From: Spartobacteria bacterium UBA6821
GTDB taxonomy: Bacteria; Verrucomicrobiota; Verrucomicrobiia; Chthoniobacterales; UBA6821
Direction of reading: 5' to 3'
Length of the DNA stretch: 8,444 bases
Assembly (NCBI GenBank): GCA_002452515.1
Contig: DKEN01000005.1
Span: 567 to 9,010 of the forward strand
The translations under genes and the position numbers were made by a program. Below, in pieces: positions 1 to 6,223 of this stretch; position 1 is the stretch's first letter; the number at the start of each line of letters is the position of its first letter. The notes under the pieces are model-generated. The model made no database searches. It worked only from the letters and a program-made list of their open reading frames with translations, and was not told the origin of the DNA.

Positions 1-2276
1 ATCGCGCACATCTCTTCTATCCCGGATCGCTGGATCTGATCCTGCAAATAGACTGAATAGTCCCCATCCAGTTCCACATTGTATCCGTGGCCAAACCAGA
101 CAAACCGGATGGGAATTCTGCTTTTCTTTCTGCTCACCCGGCGTGCGCATTCAAGAAAAAGATCCACTCCCTTGCGCAGCTGGACTGTCCCCAAGCCAAT
201 AACGATAAAGAGGTTGTCGGGTGAGCCTGCCGGTCTCAACAGAGAGTCGATCCGCATCCGTTCGGCAGCAGCATCTGAAGGGCTTCCGGTCTCCACAGGC
301 GGCTCGCATCGACCCTGCGGAAGAACCAGCGGAGCCTTGTTTGAAAGATGGGGATGACTTTGGAGAGCGTTCTCAAGAACAAGCTTTGATGAAAAGACCA
401 GTCTGGAGGAGTAAAACGCTGATTCCGTAAACATTGTATCAGGGCGCGTGTATGATGAAAACTCATGGATCAGGTGAGCTGATGGTATGCCATTTTCCCA
501 AAAAGAAGGGAGTATCGGAGTGGAGACGATGGAGTTCACAACGGCACAATCGATGGAATGGAGAGCTGTGATTTCTCTGATGAACTCGGTCAGGAATTTC
601 TGCTTCCCCTTGTCACCCTGAAGAGGACCAAGCACCATGTCTGATGCCTCTTCAAATTCCTTCAGCAGAGTCCCACCGCCAAGAGTCAATGTGACAACAT
701 TGTAATGTTTCCGAAGCTTGTCGGCGAGATTCAGGACCAGAATCGGCGCTCCTGTCCGGGAAATTTCATGGGTGACAAGCAAAATGGTCTTTTTTTCTTT
801 GGAGAGATTTGAAAACCCTTCCCTGTAATGGGTTACAAGAGCAATGACATCTTCTGTTAACAAGTCATCCTGCGACCCGACATCCCTCTTTTCTCTCCAT
901 CCGAATGTGATGTAGTGCTCTACGGCCCCCATCGACGACTTTGCAATATCGGGATTTTTACGCAGGTAGGCAAAAGGATCAAAATCACTTCCTGGAGCCC
1001 TCTCCTCGAATATTCCGAACAGCGTAAAATGAACCCACGGATTCATTCCAGCATCTTTCACATCCGGATTATTCCGGAGATACCACTCAGGCTCAAAAAT
1101 CCCGCTCTTGCGATGAGTCAGGATGACCCTGATTGCAGAGTAGTACTTCCTCGCTACTGCAATACTTCGAGGAATTTTGGCAGCCAGCCACCTCACCGGC
1201 CGGGTTATATTCCAACTAACACTCGATCTCATGGAGATGACATCGGCATCCAAATTGGCGATCATATGGTCCTGCTCACTCGCTGTTTTTTGGAGTTCTA
1301 TGATGATACCCTCCAACTCAACAAGAGCTATTCCTGCGTCCAACAATCGTCTGTCTCTATCAGAAATTGCCCTTTCCGCTTCTTTTCCAATTTTTATAAG
1401 CCGATCGTCTCTCTCCTCGATCTCATCCCTGGCATCCAAAAGCCACTGATCACGCTCAGTAATCAGATTATTCAGATCATTCAGTGAGTTTTCCAATGCA
1501 CCTACTTGTCGGAGTTGCTCTACACAAAACTCATTTTCCAAGATGCTCTGTTCACAAAGATTTCCAGCGATATTACTGAGGGGCTTGTCCGAGCAAACAG
1601 CAACTATGTAAACTGGATGAGCCAGACCATGTTCTGCTTCGATTTTCTGAGGCAAGCTCGAAAAACTATAGGTCTTGGTTACAGGGCAATTACCATCAAT
1701 TCCAATCAATGCCGATCCGTGAAGAACTCTCTGCCCCAGAAATGCGGTACACTTGAAGTGTTTATTCAAGATCCCTTGAAATTCAGATCGCGTCAGTTCC
1801 TTCAAATGGAAAGGATTTGGTTTCTGATTGATCTCATCATAGATGTCCTTTTCGGGACTTGAGATGATCAGGATGCCGCCTGGCGTAAGCACCCTCTTTA
1901 TCTCACTCATCATCAGATCTTGATCAGTGATGTGCTCAATAGTTTCAAAACTTATCGCAACATCCACATAGGCATCCGGCAAAGGGATCTCTGTGCATGA
2001 ACCCACCAAATACTCCAAGTTCTGAGCTTTATATTTATTTTGCGCATGCAATACGGAGTCCTTGTCGATATCCACGCCGTAGACATGCCTTGCCATTCTT
2101 GAGAGCATCTCACTCCCGTACCCCTCCCCGCTGGCAATATCCAAAACAACTTTTCCCTCTATATACTCAGAGGCAAATGCGTAGCGATGAAGGTGTTCCA
2201 AGGCAATCGTGCCTCTGATCTGCGGAACATAACGCTCACCAGTCCATTCTAAATTCGTATCTTTGTGTTCAGGCAT
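1..2276 (-). CDS. SAM methyltransferase / coiled coil / glycosyltransferase fusion, C-terminus cut by window edge
   Basis: I translated this frame by hand from the ATG at 2276-2274; it stays open through 758 codons to base 1, so the C-terminus lies outside. Residues 35-145 are a class I methyltransferase: SAM loop LDIASGEGYGS (45-55), acidic VDID (68-71), FETIEHITD (110-118) and RVLTPGGILIIS (128-139). Residues about 250-345 are a charged coiled coil with ERD/DRD repeats. SWNITRPVRW (354-363) follows, then two WYL/AYL-x3-NPD(V/I) repeats (394-465). From 496 a GT-B glycosyltransferase begins (HEISRTGAP, 503-511), with the start of its C-terminal Rossmann half at 690-758 (GLGTVQLRKGVDLF). The E-x7-E region of family GT4 is beyond the edge. 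It probably acts at the cytoplasmic membrane, adding and perhaps methylating sugars of the polysaccharide exported by the transporter upstream. Domain calls are firm; acceptor and sugar are unknown. No Shine-Dalgarno sequence is visible. Confidence 0.9.
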   Translation of the reverse strand, partial: MPEHKDTNLEWTGERYVPQIRGTIALEHLHRYAFASEYIEGKVVLDIASGEGYGSEMLSRMARHVYGVDIDKDSVLHAQNKYKAQNLEYLVGSCTEIPLPDAYVDVAISFETIEHITDQDLMMSEIKRVLTPGGILIISSPEKDIYDEINQKPNPFHLKELTRSEFQGILNKHFKCTAFLGQRVLHGSALIGIDGNCPVTKTYSFSSLPQKIEAEHGLAHPVYIVAVCSDKPLSNIAGNLCEQSILENEFCVEQLRQVGALENSLNDLNNLITERDQWLLDARDEIEERDDRLIKIGKEAERAISDRDRRLLDAGIALVELEGIIIELQKTASEQDHMIANLDADVISMRSSVSWNITRPVRWLAAKIPRSIAVARKYYSAIRVILTHRKSGIFEPEWYLRNNPDVKDAGMNPWVHFTLFGIFEERAPGSDFDPFAYLRKNPDIAKSSMGAVEHYITFGWREKRDVGSQDDLLTEDVIALVTHYREGFSNLSKEKKTILLVTHEISRTGAPILVLNLADKLRKHYNVVTLTLGGGTLLKEFEEASDMVLGPLQGDKGKQKFLTEFIREITALHSIDCAVVNSIVSTPILPSFWENGIPSAHLIHEFSSYTRPDTMFTESAFYSSRLVFSSKLVLENALQSHPHLSNKAPLVLPQGRCEPPVETGSPSDAAAERMRIDSLLRPAGSPDNLFIVIGLGTVQLRKGVDLFLECARRVSRKKSRIPIRFVWFGHGYNVELDGDYSVYLQDQIQRSGIEEMCA
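882..1097 (-). repeat. Two tandem WYL-x3-NPD(V/I) protein repeats inside the fusion protein
   Basis: Residues 394-428 and 432-465 share the pattern F-(E/D)-P-x2-(W/A)-Y-L-R-x-N-P-D-(V/I), then G, then H, then F-G, then E-x-R. The unit is about 38 residues. I recall comparable short repeats in large bacterial glycosyltransferases, normally placed between an N-terminal module and a glycosyltransferase domain, but I know of no established function for them. Confidence 0.7.
1242..1529 (-). other. Coiled-coil segment of the methyltransferase-glycosyltransferase fusion
   Basis: This stretch encodes residues about 250-345. It is rich in E, D, R, K and L with regularly spaced hydrophobic residues. 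Related sub-repeats start with ERD or DRD at residues 274, 288 and 306; ERDQWLLDA (274-282) and DRDRRLLDA (306-314) are near copies. Such a rod between a methyltransferase and another catalytic or membrane-binding domain is typical of glycan assembly proteins that set spacing or oligomerise. The boundaries are by eye. Confidence 0.7.
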
Positions 2277-2293
2277 GATTTTAGGTGATGATA

Positions 2294-2319
2294 AAAGGGC
2301 CGGGAACGATCAGGCCTTT
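2294..2319 (-). terminator. Weak hairpin between the TylF-type gene and the fusion gene
   Basis: In transcript sense a 7-base AAAGGCC pairs with GGCCCTTT, with one bulged base and an 11-base loop, followed by TTATC. It starts 12 bases after the upstream stop codon and ends 18 bases before the next ATG. The T tract is largely part of the stem, so at most it is a weak terminator or attenuator that would lower expression of the fusion gene relative to the rest of the operon. Confidence 0.25.
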
Positions 2320-2330
2320 GTGCGTCCTAT

Positions 2331-3065
2331 TTAATTGGTCTTGATCAGCAACCCTTGACCTGTCGGCAGAGAAAGGATCTTCGTTTCGTATTTTTCAACA
2401 CACCGATCCATTGCATATTTTTGCCCCTCGTACCCACAGTAAGCGTAATCATCAAAGAGGACGATGCCACCATGGACCAACTTCGGCCAAAAATAGTCAA
2501 AAGCCGCAACTTCAGGAGGTGCGCAGTTAAGATCCAGATGCAAGAAGGCGAGGCTTGTGGCTGAAACTTCACTCAGGGATTCTGGAATAACACCCTTCAC
2601 AAGCCTGATGTTTTTCCACGAGGAGAAATTCTTTTCCACAGAGGAAAAATCATCCGTGTAAAATCCGTTCTCGATGTTCTGTTCATTACGCAGGAGTTCC
2701 CTCTCCCCGTACATTCCTGGTGAGACAACCGACGGGGAAAGCCCGTGGAACGTATCAAGTAGATAAAATGTTTTTCCGAGTTTATCCCAATCGAGGGATT
2801 CCATGATGGAAGAGCTTAAAAAACCGCGATTCACACCGCACTCCACAAAATCCCCCTCCAGCATGTGCGCGGTATGTGCAGCCCAAAGTCCAACATGTAC
2901 CCTCCAGTGCCACCGATAATCCTCACCCGCGGCAACGACACCACGCTGATAGGATCGCAGAAAACCCTCGTCCCTCATGAAATCGTGATTATGCACGGAC
3001 CGGAGTCCGTCCTGCTCGTATGGAGTATCTGGCAATGAATCCGATCGGAAGGATGGAGTGATCAT
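2331..3065 (-). CDS. TylF/MycF-type (macrocin O-methyltransferase family) SAM-dependent sugar O-methyltransferase
   Basis: The protein has 244 residues, close to the family's usual length. Visible elements in order are the SAM loop GDFVECGVNRG (71-81), LLDTF (102-106) with the acidic residue expected to hold SAM, FLHLDLN (174-180), LFDDY (203-207) and a C-terminal LPTGQG (233-238). D178, D205 and D206 sit where metal-binding acids of metal-dependent TylF-family enzymes are found. Known relatives methylate hydroxyls of sugars in macrolides, and many homologues lie in surface-glycan clusters. Here it is 12 bases after the preceding methyltransferase and inside a polysaccharide export operon, so a glycan sugar is the likely substrate; the position methylated cannot be read from sequence. 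The ATG at 3065 is used because the preceding stop leaves no room for much more. Its leader is pyrimidine-rich with no Shine-Dalgarno sequence. Confidence 0.88.
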   Translation of the reverse strand: MITPSFRSDSLPDTPYEQDGLRSVHNHDFMRDEGFLRSYQRGVVAAGEDYRWHWRVHVGLWAAHTAHMLEGDFVECGVNRGFLSSSIMESLDWDKLGKTFYLLDTFHGLSPSVVSPGMYGERELLRNEQNIENGFYTDDFSSVEKNFSSWKNIRLVKGVIPESLSEVSATSLAFLHLDLNCAPPEVAAFDYFWPKLVHGGIVLFDDYAYCGYEGQKYAMDRCVEKYETKILSLPTGQGLLIKTN

Positions 3066-3077
3066 TTGGGAAAGGGA

Positions 3078-3764
3078 TTATTTGAGCGCTGCAAACGCTA
3101 TACCCGAAGGGTAGTCAAGCACATGAATTGCCACGCTTTTAAAGCCAGCCCGGATCGGAAGCGTCCAGGCATCTGATCCAAACTCGGTGTGAACCAAATA
3201 GTCTTTTTTCACTCCGTCAGGAGTCCCGTGGTAACTGGGTGCCAACCGATCCCGTCCTCGGGTCATCCGTCCGACGATCACAGGGACAGTATAGGTGCAC
3301 AGACCTCCATGTTTTAACACCCTGCAACATTCTTCAAGTCCCCTCAACGGATCATCGACGTGTTCCAGGGTGTCGGAGTGGATCACAAGATCAAAATGAC
3401 AGGGAGGGAAATCAAGACGCATCATATCATACCAAGGATATGACCCGAAGTGGTGCCCCGGCATCCTGTTCAAAAAAGGATGAAGACTGCCTGCTTCATT
3501 AATTTCAAAAACAGAAAGACCACCGGCAGCCGGGGATGAAACAAATTCCTCGAATACACCGAGATAACCAACAGATTTCATGATGGCCAGGGCAAGCACT
3601 TGGGAACGCAGGTTACTTCCACAACCCGTGCAGCATCTACCTTGCTGCCTATCAATGTAGTCGATCTCATGTTCGTTCAGTTCCCATTCTTGAGAGAGCT
3701 TCGACCAAAGAACCTTATCGTTACGAAACTCGGTTCCCCCACAGACTGTACAGTTCTGGTTCAT
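3078..3764 (-). CDS. Class I methyltransferase with N-terminal cysteine (zinc-ribbon-like) motif
   Basis: The protein has 228 residues. At the N-terminus C5-x2-C8 and C45-x2-C48 (with C44 next to it) could form a four-cysteine zinc site. The rest is a methyltransferase fold of the Methyltransf_11 kind: FDLVIHSDTLEHVDDPLRG (124-142) and RVLKHGGLCTYTVP (148-161) are strong matches to the post-SAM strands and the GG turn. The SAM loop itself is atypical (LSVFEINEAGSLHPFL, 83-98), with no GxGxG, although E87 and G92 may still serve. The start codon lies 3 bases after the wzt stop, which implies translational coupling. The context points to methylation of a glycan or its lipid-linked precursor; no substrate can be assigned. 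Methyltransferase fold is likely, catalytic activity less certain. Confidence 0.82.
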   Translation of the reverse strand: MNQNCTVCGGTEFRNDKVLWSKLSQEWELNEHEIDYIDRQQGRCCTGCGSNLRSQVLALAIMKSVGYLGVFEEFVSSPAAGGLSVFEINEAGSLHPFLNRMPGHHFGSYPWYDMMRLDFPPCHFDLVIHSDTLEHVDDPLRGLEECCRVLKHGGLCTYTVPVIVGRMTRGRDRLAPSYHGTPDGVKKDYLVHTEFGSDAWTLPIRAGFKSVAIHVLDYPSGIAFAALK

Positions 3765-3767
3765 CGC

Positions 3768-5165
3768 TCAAGAGTTGGATTGGACGCTCAAGGCAATGTT
3801 CCTAACGGGGATTCCAATCAATCCGCCATGTCCATGCGACTGTTCGGAACGAAATACAACGGCATCATGCAGCCAATGATGCTGGATATGATCATGAGGT
3901 GTGCCGTTGGCACAGGCGACACTGAACATGTAGTCACCTGGTGGAAAATAGGGCATCTGGAATCGGAAGGTGGCCGTGATTGTATCCCCTGTGGAAACAT
4001 GGCACGGGTTATCCAGGTGGCTCAAATAGGTGTTCTCCCCGAAGAGTTCCTGCCCTAGATGGTTCTTCAGGAAGAAGCCAAGAATTGGACGATCCAGATC
4101 CACATTCGCCCTTGCCGTAATCGTTAAGATCACCACTTCTCCACCGACTCCGAATGCCAGAGGTGCTCCCGTTGCCGCATCCAACAGTTTGACATCTTCA
4201 ATCACGGCTCCGCCCGCTCCAAATCCAGACGAATCAGAATTGAATTCAAAGACTTGGAGATCATTGCGAAGGTTGCTGTTGTTGAGGAACTCTGCACGCC
4301 GGTCAATGAATGTCTCTGCCTGAATGGGCAGACTTTCCTGCGGTTTTTGTTTTGTGTTATCAGAGAAAACAACTCTTTGGCGCTCGGCATAAGTCGCCTC
4401 CAGGTAATCCTCGGAAACTTTCTTGGAGGAGCCTTGTCCCTTTAGCTCTCCCTTTTCCAACCAAAGTGCCTTTTGACAGAGACTCCTGACACCCGAGGTG
4501 TCATGGGTGACATAAATAAGGGTGCCCCTTTTCTGAAATTCCTTGATGAGACGCATGCATTTCTGGACAAAAAATATATCACCCACAGCAAGAGCTTCAT
4601 CAACGATCAGGATATCGGCATCGACATGGGCGATGACCGCAAAGGCCAATCGCATGCTCATTCCGCTTGAGTATGTTTTCACCGGCTGATCCAAAAAATC
4701 TCCGATGTCGGCGAAAGCAACTATCTCGTCGAACCTCTCAATGATCTCCTCTTTGCTGAGCCCGAGAACCGCGGCATTCAGATAAACATTCTCCCTTCCC
4801 GTGAACTCGGGGTTAAACCCGCTGCCAAGCTCCAGAAGGGCGGCCACACGGCCGTTTACGATCACGGAACCGGAGGTCGGTCGCGAGATGCCGGCAATGA
4901 TCTGGAGGAGGGTGGACTTGCCTGAACCATTCCTTCCGATGATGCCGACGGACTCCCCCTTCTTCACCTCGAAGGAAATGTCATTCAGGGCGTAGAACTC
5001 GCAACAAAGCCCTGCCAGCTGCCGATCAATCAGGGGGCGGAGAGCAGGAAAGAGTTTGCCCGTGAGATCAAGGAAGGGATGCTTCAGCCGAGCGGCGGGA
5101 TCCTTCCAGATGGTGTAGGCCTTGGAAACATTCTCCACCTTAATGGCAAAATCATTCGTGGACAT
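3768..5165 (-). CDS. wzt: Polysaccharide ABC transporter ATP-binding protein with C-terminal carbohydrate-binding domain (Wzt type)
   Basis: The protein has 465 residues. The nucleotide-binding domain carries Walker A GRNGSGKST (77-85), the signature SSGMS (166-170), Walker B ILIVDE (185-190) and the switch histidine H221. Its N-terminal insertion before the core and GSGFNPEFTGREN (114-126) are typical of the ABC-2 polysaccharide and teichoic acid exporter ATPases. After residue about 300 there is a second, beta-rich domain (306-460, with PYFPPGDYMFSV at 405-416) matching the Wzt C-terminal family. In E. coli O8/O9a this domain binds the modified non-reducing end of the O-antigen and is needed for export. 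The gene follows its permease after 45 bases and precedes a methyltransferase by 3 bases. It acts on the cytoplasmic face of the inner membrane. The gene symbol reflects type, not proven orthology. Confidence 0.93.
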   Translation of the reverse strand: MSTNDFAIKVENVSKAYTIWKDPAARLKHPFLDLTGKLFPALRPLIDRQLAGLCCEFYALNDISFEVKKGESVGIIGRNGSGKSTLLQIIAGISRPTSGSVIVNGRVAALLELGSGFNPEFTGRENVYLNAAVLGLSKEEIIERFDEIVAFADIGDFLDQPVKTYSSGMSMRLAFAVIAHVDADILIVDEALAVGDIFFVQKCMRLIKEFQKRGTLIYVTHDTSGVRSLCQKALWLEKGELKGQGSSKKVSEDYLEATYAERQRVVFSDNTKQKPQESLPIQAETFIDRRAEFLNNSNLRNDLQVFEFNSDSSGFGAGGAVIEDVKLLDAATGAPLAFGVGGEVVILTITARANVDLDRPILGFFLKNHLGQELFGENTYLSHLDNPCHVSTGDTITATFRFQMPYFPPGDYMFSVACANGTPHDHIQHHWLHDAVVFRSEQSHGHGGLIGIPVRNIALSVQSNS

Positions 5166-5210
5166 CAGACAAACAGGGGGAAAGAGGCAGTTCCCACAGA
5201 AGAATGGAAT

Positions 5211-6065
5211 TCACAGGACATCAGCAAAGGCAGGTTTGCACCTCATAAAGAAGGCATAGGCACCAATGGCCAGGGCGGCGCTGATCAGGATCTGAATACC
5301 TAGACAGAGAGGATCGATGGAGTAACCGAAGACAACAGCATTGCGTGCCTGGCTGATCAGGATAGCGGCGGGATTGAGCTTCACAATCCACTGGCAAGCA
5401 TGAGGAATGGCGGTGATGGGAAAGAAAATGGCGCTAAGGAACATGAGCACGGTAAGGCAAGGAGGGACCAGGGAAACGATGTCCCTCAGAAAGACGCCAA
5501 GGGCCGAAAGCATCCAGGAGAGAGCAAGACAATAGAGGAGGATGGGGATGAGCAAGGGGATGGCTCCAAAAGCGGTCGGATGCAATCCCCCTTGGGTGAT
5601 CAGGATAAAGAGAATCAAGGGGATGAATCCGATGCACACATGGACAAAGGCGGCAGCAACCATACAGAAGGGGAGGATCTCCAGGGGGAAGATTACCTTG
5701 GTGACATAGTTAAGATTGGAAACGACGAGTCCGGGCGAAACTGAAGCAGCAGCACCGATCAATTCCCAGATAAGGAGACCGCAGAAAAGACCGAGGGCAA
5801 ACTGGGTCTTGCTTTCGCCAGGGTGGCCGAAGGAGCCGCCGAAGATGAAGCCAAAGACAAGCGTGTAGACGCAGAGCATCAGGAGTGGAGTGAAAAAAGC
5901 CCAGAAGAGGCCCAGAAAGGTTCCCCTATAGCGCTTCTCAACCTCACGGCGGGTGAACTGAAAAATGAGGTTTTTGTGTCGAAAAAGGTTCCTCAGAATC
6001 CTCCAGGGTGCAAGGAGATCGATGACGGAATCGCGGGAAGAAGAATTATAGATGACGGAAGACAC
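5211..6065 (-). CDS. wzm: ABC-2 type polysaccharide/polyol-phosphate export permease (Wzm type)
   Basis: The protein has 284 residues with about six membrane segments (roughly 50-76, 89-108, 132-157, 168-190, 201-222 and 254-273). Family marks are the cytoplasmic RREVEKRYRGTFLGLFW (39-55) before the first segment, KVIFPLEILP (123-132), LRDI (193-196) and the NP motif after the fifth segment (231-232). As a dimer with Wzt it forms the channel that moves lipid-linked polysaccharide across the inner membrane. The start is a GTG at 6065-6063: no ATG exists near the N-terminus in this frame, and an in-frame TAA lies only seven codons upstream at 6086-6084. There is no Shine-Dalgarno sequence; an oligo-T run precedes the GTG. 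It is the first gene of the glycan run. Confidence 0.92.
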   Translation of the reverse strand: MSSVIYNSSSRDSVIDLLAPWRILRNLFRHKNLIFQFTRREVEKRYRGTFLGLFWAFFTPLLMLCVYTLVFGFIFGGSFGHPGESKTQFALGLFCGLLIWELIGAAASVSPGLVVSNLNYVTKVIFPLEILPFCMVAAAFVHVCIGFIPLILFILITQGGLHPTAFGAIPLLIPILLYCLALSWMLSALGVFLRDIVSLVPPCLTVLMFLSAIFFPITAIPHACQWIVKLNPAAILISQARNAVVFGYSIDPLCLGIQILISAALAIGAYAFFMRCKPAFADVL

Positions 6066-6223
6066 AAAAAAATCTGAAACGTTTTAAAATGCAGTCTGTC
6101 ATGAAAGCATTGATAAAAAAGGCGTTGTGACTGTTGCAGTCGGTATGGGGTGAAAGCAAGGCTGTTTTGTGCTGCGGTCATCCCCTCAAAAACTCGCGTG
6201 GCGTGCCACCTATCGCTGTGTCT
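6066..6223. other. 157-base gap between mutL and the glycan operon; probable promoter region, no clear boxes
   Basis: No credible gene lies here. In minus-strand sense, just after the mutL stop, a short GTGG/CCAC hairpin (6198-6209) is followed five bases later by TTTTT (6192-6188). That is a poor but possible terminator. A second small hairpin, GACTG-TTG-CAGTC, lies at 6129-6141. The bases near wzm are A/T-rich, as expected of a promoter, but I could not find a -35 and -10 pair at sensible spacing. This is the longest gap on the gene-bearing strand before wzm, so it is the likeliest place for the glycan operon promoter. Confidence 0.4.

Noticed and set aside
915..1487. A 190-codon open frame on the plus strand
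   Set aside because: It lies wholly antisense to the fusion gene, whose minus-strand frame is continuous and full of recognised motifs; the plus-strand product shows no family features.
5400..5744. A 114-codon, very hydrophilic plus-strand frame
   Set aside because: It is the antisense image of the membrane segments of the permease; hydrophobic codons read backwards give charged and glycine-rich chains.
6090..6141. TGCAGTC repeated at 6090-6096 and 6135-6141 as a possible operator
   Set aside because: A 7-base repeat in a gap of this length is expected by chance about as often as not, and the spacing of 45 bases has no supporting symmetry.
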